A stretch of 64,000 nucleotides of DNA from Streptomyces iconiensis (GCF_028657195.3 NZ_JANCPR020000038.1:1-64000), one strand, 5' to 3'. Shown: positions 45,251 to 54,830, numbered from the stretch's first letter. Numbers and translations are program-made. Notes: generated from the letters alone by a model not told the origin.

Positions 45251-45427
45251 TCAGGCCCGGACGGCGCCGGGCGGCGGGCAGTTCTCGGGGACAGGCGTAC
45301 GAGCGGTGTGGTCGTGCTTCTCGTCCAGGTCCCCAAGCGGGGGGGGATCGTGGAGGTGCAGGGCCGTCCGGCTGTTCTTCGCCGGTTTCGCCAACGCCAG
45401 CGTGGCGCCGCGGATCGCTGACTTCAC
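45251..45427 (-). CDS. Small hypothetical protein after the STAND gene
   Basis: GTG 45427 overlaps the stop of the NB-ARC gene (GTGA) with GGGGGAGA ahead. The 58-aa product starts MKSAIRGATLALAKPAKNSR and continues LHLHDPPPLGDLDEK. Its position and overlap, rather than similarity, support it. It bridges the NB-ARC gene and the DUF5999 gene in one operon. Confidence 0.5.
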   Translation of the reverse strand: MKSAIRGATLALAKPAKNSRTALHLHDPPPLGDLDEKHDHTARTPVPENCPPPGAVRA

Positions 45428-47571
45428 CACGTCTCCCCCTCCGGTGAAGTTGGCGGTGAAGTGCCCTCGGTCTGCTGGCCGGGCTTGTGGGGTGTGATGC
45501 GACGCAGTCCTTCGCGGATGTGCTCGGCGTCCTTCGGGCTCACGGTGGAGGCGATCTCCAGGGCTTGCGTGAAGAGCTGCTGGGCGCGCTCGGGTTGGTG
45601 CTGTTCCTCGGCGGTGCAGCCGAGCATGTGCAGGGCGCGGGCCTGCCAGCGCGCGGAGCGCAGCGCCCGGAACTCTCCGAGCGCCTCCTCAAGGAGCCCG
45701 GTCGCCTTCTCGAAGTCCCCGCCGCGCGCCCAGGCCCGTCCGAGCCAGGCGGTCGCGCGGGCTGTGTCGAAGACGTCGGGGACCTGGGACAACTCGGTGC
45801 GGGCGAAGGTGAGGTGGCCGATGGCTTGCCCGGCCCGCCCGGCTTCGAGGTGGACCAGGCCGAGGGTGAGGTGGGAGAGGCCGACGCCGCGCCGGTAGCC
45901 GAGGCGTTCACGGATGGTGATCGCTTCTTCCAGGACGGCGCTCGCCAACTGGCCCTCGTGCTGCGCGTGGTGGCAGACGCCGAGCTCGTGGAGGGCCTGG
46001 GCTTCACAGCGGGCGTCGCCATCCTCGCGAGCGAGTCGCAAAGCGTCCGAGGCACGTTCCGCGGCCTCCGTGTAGCGCCCCGCCCCGCGCAGGCCGATAG
46101 CAAGGGTGGTGAGCATCTCGCGCTGTGCTCCTCGGTGCCGGCAGCGGCCCGCGGCGGTCAGTCCCCGGTAGTGCAAGTCCAGCCACAGCTCCAGAGGCCG
46201 CGTCCGGTGGAACAGAGGCCAGGCACTGTGCACGAGCTGCCACACCAAGGAGTCCCAGCCCCGCGTCTCGGCTGCCCGCACCCCGGCCTCCAAGTCGCTC
46301 TGGTGGCTCTCCAGCCACCTCATAGCGCCCTCCTCGTCGTCGAACGGGAAGGGCTGCGAGGACGGATACTCCACGTCGCGGTCCATGGGCTGGTGCGCGG
46401 GGGTGAGCAGATTCTCGGCACGGGTGAAGGTGAGCAGGAGCCAGTCCAGCCAGCGCCGGGCGGCCTCGGTCATGGACGCCTCGTTCTCGTCCTCGGCGAC
46501 GCACCGCTTGGCGTGCGGGCGGACCTCGTCGTGAAGCCGGAAGCAGGCGCCTCCTCCGGGGTGCTCGCCCTGGCTCTCCAGGAGCCGCACGTCAGCAAGC
46601 GCCCGAAGCTGCCACGCGGCTTCTTCCGGAGCCAGCGCACAGGCGGCGGCCGTGGTGCCGACATCGATGACGATGTGGGGAAGCGCGCCGAGGAGCCGAT
46701 AGACGCGAGCGGTCCGGTGCGGGAGTTCCTGATACGTCGTGTGCACGGTGGTGGTCACAGAAGGAGTCCCTACGTCGATCCGGTGGTCGGTTCGGGCGTG
46801 TGCCGCGACGGTCGCCACCGACACGTCCGGCAGGGCGACGAGCCGGGAGGCCGCCACACACAGCGCGAGCGGCAGGTGTCCGCACCGGCCCGCCAGCTCT
46901 TCGAGAGCGGCCCGTTCGCGGGCGACTCGTTCCTCCCCCACCAGCCGCGCGAGGAGTTGGGTGGCGGCCGCTTCGGCAAGCGGCTCCAGCCGATGGATGC
47001 GCGCGCCCTCGGCTACCAGATCGGTCAACGGCCGACGAGCGGTGACAGCGATCAAGTGGCCCTGGCCACCAGGCAGCAACGGGCGAACCAGAGCGGCGTC
47101 GGCCGCGTTGTCCAGGAGCAGAGCCAGGCGGCGACCGGCCGTGACAGAGCGCCAGAGCGAGGTCACCTCGTCCAGATCACCGTCGATACGGGTAAGGCCG
47201 AGTGCGCGCAGGAACCGGCGCAGCACCGCCCCGGGCCGCACGCCCCGGCCGCCACCGAGATCGGCGTAGAGCTGGCCGTCGGGGGTGTGCTCCTCCTGCG
47301 CGCGTAGCCACCGGGCGGCGAGCGCGCTCTTGCCCACTCCACCCACCCCGGTGATGACCACCGTCGCGGACGCGTAGGAAGAACGCTCGCCGAGCGCGGC
47401 GTCCAGACGCTCCAGGTCCGCTTCCCGGTCCGTCCACGCGGCCGTCACCGGGAAGAGCTGGCGGGGAGGCGGCGGGGAGGGCGCCTGGTGGTACAGGTGG
47501 ACGCCGCCGTGCACGACCCCCGCCTGGACGACAGGGCCGCGAACCGAGCCGCCGATGCTGTTCCTCTTCAC
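45424..47571 (-). CDS. NB-ARC / TPR STAND ATPase
   Basis: A 715-aa STAND protein. The P-loop is GVGGVGKSA at about residues 75-83, Walker B is RLALLLDNAAD at about 145, and the GxP motif is RCGHLPLALCV. Residues about 470-700 are tetratricopeptide repeats (LHELGVCHHAQHEGQLASAV; LSHLTLGLVHLEAGRAGQAI). There is no DNA-binding or effector domain. GTG 47571 (GAGGGGG at 8 bases) is favoured over GTG 47580 and the longer frame. AfsR-like signalling or phage-sensing roles are both possible; no nuclease partner is adjacent. Confidence 0.8.
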   Translation of the reverse strand: MKRNSIGGSVRGPVVQAGVVHGGVHLYHQAPSPPPPRQLFPVTAAWTDREADLERLDAALGERSSYASATVVITGVGGVGKSALAARWLRAQEEHTPDGQLYADLGGGRGVRPGAVLRRFLRALGLTRIDGDLDEVTSLWRSVTAGRRLALLLDNAADAALVRPLLPGGQGHLIAVTARRPLTDLVAEGARIHRLEPLAEAAATQLLARLVGEERVARERAALEELAGRCGHLPLALCVAASRLVALPDVSVATVAAHARTDHRIDVGTPSVTTTVHTTYQELPHRTARVYRLLGALPHIVIDVGTTAAACALAPEEAAWQLRALADVRLLESQGEHPGGGACFRLHDEVRPHAKRCVAEDENEASMTEAARRWLDWLLLTFTRAENLLTPAHQPMDRDVEYPSSQPFPFDDEEGAMRWLESHQSDLEAGVRAAETRGWDSLVWQLVHSAWPLFHRTRPLELWLDLHYRGLTAAGRCRHRGAQREMLTTLAIGLRGAGRYTEAAERASDALRLAREDGDARCEAQALHELGVCHHAQHEGQLASAVLEEAITIRERLGYRRGVGLSHLTLGLVHLEAGRAGQAIGHLTFARTELSQVPDVFDTARATAWLGRAWARGGDFEKATGLLEEALGEFRALRSARWQARALHMLGCTAEEQHQPERAQQLFTQALEIASTVSPKDAEHIREGLRRITPHKPGQQTEGTSPPTSPEGETW

Positions 47572-47782
47572 GAGGGCCACCCCCTCTCGGACACAGCGGG
47601 AACAGGACGGCCGGACGGGGCGGACGGTCGGGCGGCCTCGTGGGACGTACGGAGCACGTGCAAGACGCGCACACGCCGGTCGAACGCGGCAGAGTCGGCA
47701 GCGCACAGGGAAGCCATCGGGTGGGTACCTCGACTCCGGCGGGCAATGGTCTGGAGTCTGGTGACGGCGCTCATCCAGTTGG

Positions 47783-48172
47783 TCACCAAGTCCCCCTGTT
47801 CGTCTTCCGCGCGACCGCGGGTGGAAGTTCGCCGCCGAGGCGCACAAGGACCCGCTTCAACAGGTCGGTATCGGTCGGCGGGGAACTGCGCAGCGCCAGA
47901 TACGTCGCCCACTCGCGCTCTTCCTGAACGGACTGAGCCTCCGCGCTGCGACGCGCCGCGACCGCCAAGGTGCTCTGCGCCGCCCTCACGCGCGCGGCCA
48001 GATCCGCCAGGCGGTCCGGCCGCATCCGGATCTCCACCCGCGCGGGGCGGTCCTCCCCTTCTTCTTCCGCGAAGGCCGCGTTGACCACGAGCCGCACCGG
48101 CAGGTCGGGGAAGCGGTCGGCGGCCAGATCGTCCCCGGTGAGCACGGTCAAAGTCACGGAGTCCCGCGCCAT
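47783..48172 (-). CDS. Hypothetical protein paired with RsbW-type ATPase
   Basis: A 129-aa protein from ATG 48172, overlapping the previous stop by one base. N-terminal strands (DSVTLTVLTGDDLAADRFPD, LPVRLVVNAAFAEEE) lead to a long helix (LADLAARVRAAQSTLAVAAR). Its coupling with a histidine-kinase-like ATPase suggests a regulatory partner. No family recognised. Confidence 0.65.
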   Translation of the reverse strand: MARDSVTLTVLTGDDLAADRFPDLPVRLVVNAAFAEEEGEDRPARVEIRMRPDRLADLAARVRAAQSTLAVAARRSAEAQSVQEEREWATYLALRSSPPTDTDLLKRVLVRLGGELPPAVARKTNRGTW

Positions 48173-48648
48173 CAGGTCGCTCCTTCGACGGCGAGGGAGC
48201 ACCATGTCGTCGAGCCGTCCGGGCTGACGCCCCACTGCGTAGCGAACGCGGCGACCAGGAGCATGCCTCTGCCGGTCTCGTCGCCCACCCCGGCATCCCG
48301 GACCCGCGCGGTGCCAGGCGAGCCGTCGTCCACGGCAATCAGCAAGCGGTCCGCAGTGATGACGAACCGGACGACGGTGTCGCTGCTTCCGTCCCCGTGC
48401 CGCAAGGCGTTGGTGACGAGTTCGCTGATGAGGAGCTGGGCGTTCTCGATCAGGCCCGGCATGCTCCAGTGGCGCAGTTTCGCGGCGCCGATCCGGCGGC
48501 AGCGCTCGACCCAACGGGCCTCGTAGCCAGGAACGGGGGCACCCGACGCCCTGGGAGTGCGCAAGATCCGCAGGCTCAGGTCGTCCCGGATGTCTTCGGC
48601 CAGGAGAGGGAGTTGTCCACCGCAAGGCTCCACCGCTGTCGCCGTCAT
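48172..48648 (-). CDS. RsbW-type ATP-binding regulator
   Basis: A 158-aa GHKL ATPase. N box: LISELVTNALRHGDG; G1 box: IAVDDGSPG; G2 region: ETGRGMLLVAAFATQWGV. Streptomyces has many stand-alone RsbW-type proteins, usually anti-sigma factors or kinases of anti-anti-sigma factors. No sigma factor gene is adjacent. It overlaps both neighbours by 1-4 bases. Confidence 0.8.
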   Translation of the reverse strand: MTATAVEPCGGQLPLLAEDIRDDLSLRILRTPRASGAPVPGYEARWVERCRRIGAAKLRHWSMPGLIENAQLLISELVTNALRHGDGSSDTVVRFVITADRLLIAVDDGSPGTARVRDAGVGDETGRGMLLVAAFATQWGVSPDGSTTWCSLAVEGAT

Positions 48649-49223
48649 CGCTGCTCCTCAGGGATCTCGGGATACACCAGCGCGATGAAGCCGAAGTGGT
48701 CCTCGAACCACTGGAGCTGCGACTCGTACTCATCGCGGCGCGGGGTGATGGCGGACTGCGCGAGCGCGACGACACCGTCCGCGTAGCCGGACCGCACGTT
48801 CCGCCGCACGCGGCTCCAGCCCGACCGGACCGTCGGACGGGCAGGCCCGGTACGGTCCGTGATGATCTGCCGGGCCCCGACCAGCCAGCCCTCCCGTACA
48901 GCGAAGGCGCGCACCTCCCCCAGCGAGCGCGTGGGGACCTCCCCCGTGTGCGCGGTGAGCGCGTAGAGGCACACCCTCGGAGTCCGGCCCTTCTCCCTCA
49001 GCACCGCGACTTGGCGGGCCAGATTCGAACAGCGTCGCTTCATCGCACAGAGCCCCGGGTCGGGCCCCACCCCCATTGCTTGCGGAACGAGCCTCTGGCC
49101 AAAGGGCGACTCCCGGTCCATCCATTCCGCCGCTAACCGTGAGTGGGCGCCCGGAGCCGGGAGTACGGTCGCCTCGCCGTTCATCGAGGTGATGGTGGCG
49201 ACGGTAGTGGCGGGGGTCATCAT
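48645..49223 (-). CDS. Resolvase-like protein lacking the catalytic serine
   Basis: A 192-aa protein from ATG 49223 (GGAGGAG ahead). Residues about 80-185 follow a serine-resolvase N-terminal fold: VCLYALTAHTGEVPTRSLGE, then SGWSRVRRNVRSGYADGVVA and FGFIALVYPEIPE. The usual YxRxS nucleophile segment reads YALTAH and later active-site arginines are not conserved, so it is probably not a recombinase. It is the first gene of the RsbW-type operon. Likely a domesticated fold. Confidence 0.65.
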   Translation of the reverse strand: MMTPATTVATITSMNGEATVLPAPGAHSRLAAEWMDRESPFGQRLVPQAMGVGPDPGLCAMKRRCSNLARQVAVLREKGRTPRVCLYALTAHTGEVPTRSLGEVRAFAVREGWLVGARQIITDRTGPARPTVRSGWSRVRRNVRSGYADGVVALAQSAITPRRDEYESQLQWFEDHFGFIALVYPEIPEEQR

Positions 49224-49519
49224 GGCTCCTCCAGCGCATTGCTCTTGAGCCCCAAGAGGCCGCGGGCTGCCCCGGTGCACGTCCGAGCCCGGGTCTCTGT
49301 GGAAGGAAGCCAAGATTCCCGCTCGCAGGCGGAGGGCACCATGTCGCGGCAGGTACCACCTCATGCACGGTGGGCTGACACAGGTGTCACCGGCATGTCA
49401 TTCGGGACCCACATCGGTCCGATGGCGCCTTGGAGAAGGCGAGTTGGGCAATAGTGAGCTGCGGGGCCATTCACCTCACGCCCCGATCCTGATCAGCGGC
49501 CAGAAAGGCGAGCGCCAAG

Positions 49520-50851
49520 ATGACGGCCAGGACGCTGCTTCAACAGCTCGTATCGGAGCGGGGATGGACATATGCCATGTTCAGACGCGCCTACGAGCAG
49601 GCTGCCCGGGAACTTGCAGCAGCCGCAGGACAGGCCCCGTCGACCGCGACTGTCGAAGAGCAGACTTTCCGGCGTTGGACGTCAGGTCGTGTAAAGGGCC
49701 TCCCGAATCTACCGGCGCCACAGGTGCTGGAGCACATGTTCGGGTTCTCCGCTCGCCAGCTCCTGGGACCACCAGAGACGCTTCCGGCCCCGCCCCACCA
49801 GCACGTGCTTCTACCGAACGAAAGCGAGCTCACGATGACTGCTCGGGACGCAGCGGCACACGCCACCGGCGCCGCTTCCCTCAGCGTGCCAGACATGACG
49901 CTCGACCAGCTCGACGACGACGTTGTAGCTCTGGCGCGCGAATACAACCGCACATCCCCCAGCGAGGTGTACCGACGTGCGAAGGAACTCTTGAACCTCG
50001 CCCAGGCCTTTCTGGAACGTACAGAGGTACCTCGGCAAAAGAAACGCGCGTACCTGGCCGCTGGCCAGTCGGCCGCCCTCCTGTCAGCGATCAGCTTTGA
50101 CCTGGGGGCACTGCCCCCTGCCGTATCGCTTGCACGCACCGCCGCTCTCTACGGAAAGGTCATCGAGCACGGTCCGCTGCAGGCGTACGCGCACGGTGCA
50201 CTCGCCTTTCTCGCCTTCTGGGACGGCCGCCCAGCAGAGGCGGTACGGCTTGTCCGAACCGCCCGCGAATTCGGTGGGCTGGGCGACACCGCTCGTATCC
50301 GTCTCAACGTGATCGAGGGACGGGCCTTCGGCCATCTGCGCGATCAAGCCGCCGCTGAGCAGGCCATCGGGAATGCCTTGTCCCTGAGCACCGGCACACG
50401 CGATGAACTCCACGACGACATCGGCGGGGAGTTCGGGTTCCCGCAGGATCGTGTCGCGATGAGCAACGCCACCACGTACCTCCTGCTCCGCGATGCCGAA
50501 GGCGCTGAAGAGGCGGCTGCCGCCACCTTGGACCTCCTGGCATCCCGCCCAGAAGCGCAGCGACCGATCCTCATCTCCTCCCAGGCTTCCGTCGACCTTG
50601 CCCGCGCCCGGTTGCTACGCGGCGAACTCGCGGGCGCTCACGAGGCTCTTGAACCGGTCTTCTCCATCCCCACCGAGTGGCGGGTGGCAGGCACCGTGGA
50701 GCGCCTCGCGGCCGTCCGAACCGAGCTGTGCCGGTCGGACTTCAATGGGGCGGCCGAAGCGAACGCGCTGGGCGAACGGATTGAGGAATTCACCTCCACA
50801 GCCGCCGCGCAGAAGCTCGGTCTCGCCACCCCACTCGCCATCGAAGGCTGA
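49520..50851 (+). CDS. TPR-containing regulator with XRE-like N-terminus
   Basis: A 443-aa protein (AAGGCGAG ahead of ATG 49520). Residues 1-85 resemble an XRE-type domain of actinobacterial regulators (LVSERGWTYAMFRRAYEQAA; FRRWTSGRVKGLPNLPAPQV). Residues about 130-430 are helical repeats of TPR type (LLNLAQAFLERTEVPRQKKR; AYAHGALAFLAFWDGRPAEA). It converges with the SDR gene with only 2 bases between stops. Targets unknown. Confidence 0.75.
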   Translation: MTARTLLQQLVSERGWTYAMFRRAYEQAARELAAAAGQAPSTATVEEQTFRRWTSGRVKGLPNLPAPQVLEHMFGFSARQLLGPPETLPAPPHQHVLLPNESELTMTARDAAAHATGAASLSVPDMTLDQLDDDVVALAREYNRTSPSEVYRRAKELLNLAQAFLERTEVPRQKKRAYLAAGQSAALLSAISFDLGALPPAVSLARTAALYGKVIEHGPLQAYAHGALAFLAFWDGRPAEAVRLVRTAREFGGLGDTARIRLNVIEGRAFGHLRDQAAAEQAIGNALSLSTGTRDELHDDIGGEFGFPQDRVAMSNATTYLLLRDAEGAEEAAAATLDLLASRPEAQRPILISSQASVDLARARLLRGELAGAHEALEPVFSIPTEWRVAGTVERLAAVRTELCRSDFNGAAEANALGERIEEFTSTAAAQKLGLATPLAIEG

Positions 50852-50853
50852 CG

Positions 50854-51885
50854 TCAGTCGACCAGCTTCGCCAGGATCTCTGCCTCCCTGACCCCCGACA
50901 TTCCGTGCTCCGCCCACCGCGGGTGTTCAACAGGCGTGCCCCCTGTTCGAAGCCACTGCCAGGTGTCCGCGACGGTATCCGCGAGCGGCCGACACCACAG
51001 CCCGGCTGCCTGAGCCCGGCTGGAGTCAACTCGCCAGGCCCCAGCGTTGGTCCGCCACAGCGGAAGCTCGGTCCACTGCTTCACACCATGGTCGATCAAG
51101 AGGGCATCGGACGCCCAGACGAGATGCCCAGAGCTTCCGGTGACTTCGAGACACGCGTTCAGGAACCCTCCCATCGTCGCGTGCCCCATGGGAGCTGTGA
51201 CGTTGTACGAACCGCCCCCGGCAGCTTGGGCTTGTTCAAGAGCGAAATCAGCGAGGTCCCGGACGTCGATGGGCTGAACCCCCTTGTCCGGGGCCCCCGG
51301 AGCGAGCATCGGACCGCCGCTCCTCGCCCTGTGCAACCACCAGGGAAGGCGCCCCACATATTCACCAGGCCCCAGAATGACCCCGGGCCGCAGGATCGAC
51401 ACCCGGTCGGCACTGAACGTGGTCAGGGCCGCTCGCTCCGCGCCCGCCTTCTGCCGCCCGTAGTACCAATCCGGACCATCCCAGTCCGCGGGCAGGCGAC
51501 CGTACTCGATGTCGGCGTCGGCCGGCCCGTCCAGGAGCTCCGAGGATTCCGTCAACGGCTCGTCCGGCCAGCCCCGGTACGCATTCACGGTGGAGACGAA
51601 GACGTAGGCTCCTGCCGCCTGCTCCAGAGACCTCGCTCCCGCCAGCACATCACGCGGAGCAAGCTCGGAAGCAGAGGTATCGATCACAGCGTCCCACGGC
51701 CCGTGAACGGCAAGGTCCGCTACGTCCGCCGGGACCGTGCGATCTCCACGGATCTCCGTCACCCCTTCCGGGGCCACTCCGGAACGCCCCCGATTGAAAG
51801 CGGAAACCTCCCACCCCCGCTCAAGAGCTGCCTGGGCAACAGCCCGGCCCAAGAACCAAGTTCCGCCCAACACAAGGATTCGCAT
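50854..51885 (-). CDS. Atypical SDR / NAD-dependent epimerase-dehydratase
   Basis: A 343-aa Rossmann enzyme. Dinucleotide motif ILVLGGTWFLGRAVAQAA at residues 3-20; active-site region YVFVSTVNAYRGWPDE; Tyr/Lys motif WYYGRQKAGAE. This is the pattern of extended/atypical SDRs annotated as NAD-dependent epimerases or reductases. Substrate unknown. In Streptomyces this gene type often neighbours an XRE/TPR regulator, as here. Confidence 0.8.
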   Translation of the reverse strand: MRILVLGGTWFLGRAVAQAALERGWEVSAFNRGRSGVAPEGVTEIRGDRTVPADVADLAVHGPWDAVIDTSASELAPRDVLAGARSLEQAAGAYVFVSTVNAYRGWPDEPLTESSELLDGPADADIEYGRLPADWDGPDWYYGRQKAGAERAALTTFSADRVSILRPGVILGPGEYVGRLPWWLHRARSGGPMLAPGAPDKGVQPIDVRDLADFALEQAQAAGGGSYNVTAPMGHATMGGFLNACLEVTGSSGHLVWASDALLIDHGVKQWTELPLWRTNAGAWRVDSSRAQAAGLWCRPLADTVADTWQWLRTGGTPVEHPRWAEHGMSGVREAEILAKLVD

Positions 51886-52099
51886 GCCCCCGATCCTGCC
51901 CGCCGAGCCATCTGCGATGCCAAGACGAACTCAGGGTGAGTACGAAGGGCGTTCAGACTGTGCTTACCCACAAACCTCACCGCTCCATGGGAGTGCCGCC
52001 GACTCCTGCTCGTCTGGAGCGAGCCCACGGGGCTTGAGCGGAACTTCAGGAAGGTGCACTGCCCAAGGATGCCTTGCCTGGGCGATCGAGCCACCACGC

Positions 52100-52740
52100 C
52101 GAAGAGCTTCATACACAGACCAGAAGTGGCGGTCGCCCAGAAGCAGGACCAGCGCTGGATTCTGTACAACACCGCGACCCTGACGAAGACCGATGGCGGC
52201 GTGGTCGGGGCCGGGGAGCCGCAGCGCGACACGAAGGTCTTCCCCTGGGCACAGTTCGCACGGAAGGGGACCGGCCACCGGGTCACGGTCGTCAACGTGC
52301 ACCTGGCCCACGGCGACGGCCCCGGCAGCGGCAGCGGCAGCGGCAGCGGCAGGGAGTGGACCGGCTGGCCGAGGAGATTACCCGGCAGACCCCGTTGGGC
52401 ACCTGCACCGTCCTCGCTGGGGACTTCAACTCCACCAGGAACGACGACACGGCCGGGACGTAGTCGAACACCACCCTCGCCGCCATCCGGGCCCCGGTCG
52501 AGCACGGCCTCGCCCATATCAAGAACTGGAGCGTGCTCAGCAAGGTTTGCACCGACCCGACATGGGCGACCAGCCTGGTCAGGGCCCTGCTGGTCTTGAC
52601 GGACCGCGAAATCACGCGTCAACCGACGGTCTTCACCGAAGTCACCCGCCCCCGACCAGTACGAGCTCCTCAAGCCTCACGCACGCCAGAGCTCTCACCT
52701 GCAACTCAAGGATGCACACCTCTCAATGGGCGCTCAACGA
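52100..52740 (+). pseudogene. Broken endonuclease/exonuclease/phosphatase-fold gene
   Basis: Fragments of one EEP-fold protein in two frames. First RWILYNTATLTKTDGGVVGA and RVTVVNVHLAHGDGP, then, after a shift near 52350, RLAEEITRQTPLGTCTVLAG with DFNSTRNDD, then a TAG stop at 52461-52463 and continuation TTLAAIRAPVEHGLAHIKNW. The NVHLAHGD and AGDFNST motifs are catalytic-site blocks. The start, the N-terminal third and a proper end are missing. The shift falls just after a CGGCAG repeat. Confidence 0.65.
52323..52352. repeat. Five tandem CGGCAG hexamers
   Basis: CGGCAG is repeated five times without interruption, encoding Gly-Ser repeats in one frame of the EEP pseudogene. The reading frame changes just beyond the array. 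Confidence 0.8.
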
Positions 52741-52745
52741 ATGCC

Positions 52746-53258
52746 CTATGCGATCAGGCCGAAGCCGGTTCCGCAGGTCTCTCCTACGCCGACACGAGCG
52801 ATAGGCCAGGCATACATCACCTGCATGCCGGAGCGGGTTGCCATCCGCCTCACTCGGAGGTCCAGCGTCATCCCACGGCGTTCACGGGACTCCATCTCCG
52901 CTGCCGACTTGAGCGAGGACGCGAACTCCTCAGAGCTGGAGGCAAGAGCGAAGTAGCCCAGAGCCGGAGCTCGCACCAGGCGAAACACGATACGACTGAC
53001 TTCCCTCCCCCATGCATCCAGTTCGGCCCCCAGCTCGACTTCTGCGTGAGCAATGGGTATCTGGGCCTGTGGGAGGGTGGTGTGAAACTCATGTTCCCCC
53101 TGACGCAGCGTTTCGCCCCCGTACGCCAGTGCAACGGCGTTGGCCGAACTCTCATTCAGGGTCTCCAGCGTCCAAGCAGGCACAGCCAGGGCGCCGCCCG
53201 TTGTGTACCGGCCAGCCGACAAGCGGCCCCGAATCTCGTCTCCTTGGATATTCGACAT
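52746..53258 (-). CDS. Unknown protein co-transcribed with the recombinase
   Basis: A 170-aa protein (AGGAACGGAGAAACC before ATG 53258) starting 21 bases after the recombinase stop. Strands such as GRYTTGGALAVPAWTLETLN and IPIAHAEVELGAELDAWG, and a helical region SSEEFASSLKSAAEMESRER. I recognise no family. Its tight linkage to the integrase makes an accessory role such as excision control possible, but a cargo role is equally open. Confidence 0.6.
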   Translation of the reverse strand: MSNIQGDEIRGRLSAGRYTTGGALAVPAWTLETLNESSANAVALAYGGETLRQGEHEFHTTLPQAQIPIAHAEVELGAELDAWGREVSRIVFRLVRAPALGYFALASSSEEFASSLKSAAEMESRERRGMTLDLRVRRMATRSGMQVMYAWPIARVGVGETCGTGFGLIA

Positions 53259-53279
53259 GGTTTCTCCGTTCCTGGCTGC

Positions 53280-54830
53280 TCAAGCCGCCCCGGGCGGAGC
53301 GTTTTCAGGGCCGTGCACGCGGCCGATGAACCATCGCCTTGGAGCTTTGGTGTTGAAGAGGGTGATCCTGACTCCGAAGTCGCGCAGGATCTCCTTCCGG
53401 GCCTGCACATCGGGCGCCCGGTGCCAACGGTCGGCGACCGTATCGCCCGTCGGCTGGGAGACCATTCCGGGCGAGATGCGTGGCATTGCCTCAAGGGCCG
53501 CGAGTTCCTTGCCCATCGCGGCGTAGCGTTCGCGGAACCAGTCCTGGTCGTCCGCGTCGTCGTAGAGGCCCGCCTCGCGGTCGGTGCGCAGCCGTTCGCG
53601 ATTGGCCCGGACCTCGGCTATGCGTTCCGTAACGCCGTTCCCGGGGTCGTAGACGGTCTCGTAGATCGCTCCGTCGCCGAGTGTCCGGAGGAACCAGCGC
53701 TCGACGGCCTCATCGAGCAGTTGTGTCCGGATGAGCGGCGCGGGTCGGCAGTGCAGGGCTGAACGCCAGCCCTTGTTGCGGGCTGTACACACGTACCGAG
53801 GAGGCACGTCCGCGGATGTCTGTGTGAAGAGCCTGTTGTGGCAGTGCCCGCAGTAGGCAAGTGCTGTGAGCAGGTACGGGCGGTTGGATTGCCGCGGACT
53901 GCCCTTGAACCGGGTCTCACCGGCCTGGAGGGCTCGGCTCAGCGCCTCGTGCGTCGTCCGGTCCCACAGCCCCTCACAGATCCGTACCGGATTGCCCTGC
54001 GGGTCCAGCACCGGCTGGTGACGGTGGGTGAGGTAGCCCAGCGCGGACTGGGAGAGCAGGATGTTCTTCAGGCTGGTGGGAAACCACTGGTGACCACGTG
54101 CGGGCTTCCCGTACATCACGGCCAGGTGATCAGCGGGTGCCAGTTCGCCGCTGCGGTTCAGCCGGGCGGCCTCACTGCTCAGCGTCACACTCTCCGGATC
54201 AGCCAGGATGCGCTGCGCCACTCCCCTGATCACAGAAGCCGCATGGGGGTGGAGTTCCACCCGGTCGACCCGGCCGCCCATGACCTCGCGCACGAACCGG
54301 AACCCGTAGGACGGCTTGTTCTTGGGCCGGCCCGCCTTCCGGGCCTTGACCGTCGCGTCACGGTTGCGCCGCTGAATGGAGCGCAACTCCATCTGGGCGC
54401 CCCATGCCTCGATGGTGAAGCGGTTCTCATCGGCCGGGTCGTCCAGGTCCCAGGGACCGTCGTGCCCGTAGGTGACGAGGAGCTTCCCTTCGTCACGCAT
54501 CTTGTAGCCGGTGTTCAGGCAGTCCACGACGTTACGGCCGAGGCGGTCGACCGCCGCCGCGACCAACCCGTCGTAGTGCCCCCGCTCGTCCTGTAGCCAT
54601 GGCCCCAGCTCGGGCCTGGTCACGGGGTCGGTGGCACCGGAGACCTCCCAGTCATCGGCCCAGCCGACGATGTGCCCGTCGATCGACGCGGCTGCCGCCA
54701 GCACGTCGTCCCGCTGCCGTTCCGGTGACGTCGTCGCGGCCTTCATCCGCGACAGCCGCCGCACGCCGACCAGGCACTTTCCACAGCCGTCCCAGGGCCG
54801 CTCAATCGCATCCAAGTTCGTACCGCCCAC
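53280..54830 (-). CDS. Large serine recombinase (integrase)
   Basis: A 516-aa serine integrase. The catalytic region reads GVRRLSRMKAATTSPERQRD with the nucleophile Ser27; GLVAAAVDRLGRNVVDC and the helix AQMELRSIQRRNRDA follow. The recombinase domain is about 165-270 and a zinc ribbon is LAYCGHCHNRLF with YVCTARNKGW (Cys pairs at about 330-355). Residues 400-450 include a coiled coil. It would integrate the element by attP x attB crossover. The start is GTG 54830 (GGAG ahead). It lies 63 bases from chromosomal yjbQ, so the attachment site probably lies between them. Confidence 0.9.
   Translation of the reverse strand: MGGTNLDAIERPWDGCGKCLVGVRRLSRMKAATTSPERQRDDVLAAAASIDGHIVGWADDWEVSGATDPVTRPELGPWLQDERGHYDGLVAAAVDRLGRNVVDCLNTGYKMRDEGKLLVTYGHDGPWDLDDPADENRFTIEAWGAQMELRSIQRRNRDATVKARKAGRPKNKPSYGFRFVREVMGGRVDRVELHPHAASVIRGVAQRILADPESVTLSSEAARLNRSGELAPADHLAVMYGKPARGHQWFPTSLKNILLSQSALGYLTHRHQPVLDPQGNPVRICEGLWDRTTHEALSRALQAGETRFKGSPRQSNRPYLLTALAYCGHCHNRLFTQTSADVPPRYVCTARNKGWRSALHCRPAPLIRTQLLDEAVERWFLRTLGDGAIYETVYDPGNGVTERIAEVRANRERLRTDREAGLYDDADDQDWFRERYAAMGKELAALEAMPRISPGMVSQPTGDTVADRWHRAPDVQARKEILRDFGVRITLFNTKAPRRWFIGRVHGPENAPPGAA

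Noticed and set aside
45424..47571. NB-ARC gene as an Avs-type antiphage system
   Set aside because: STAND and TPR parts are present but there is no nuclease, protease or membrane effector domain fused or adjacent, so the claim is not supported.
49224..49519. Minus-strand extension of the resolvase-like frame to 49364
   Set aside because: The GGAGGAG ahead of ATG 49223 decides the start; the extension is His/Arg/Pro-rich and occupies the divergent promoter region.
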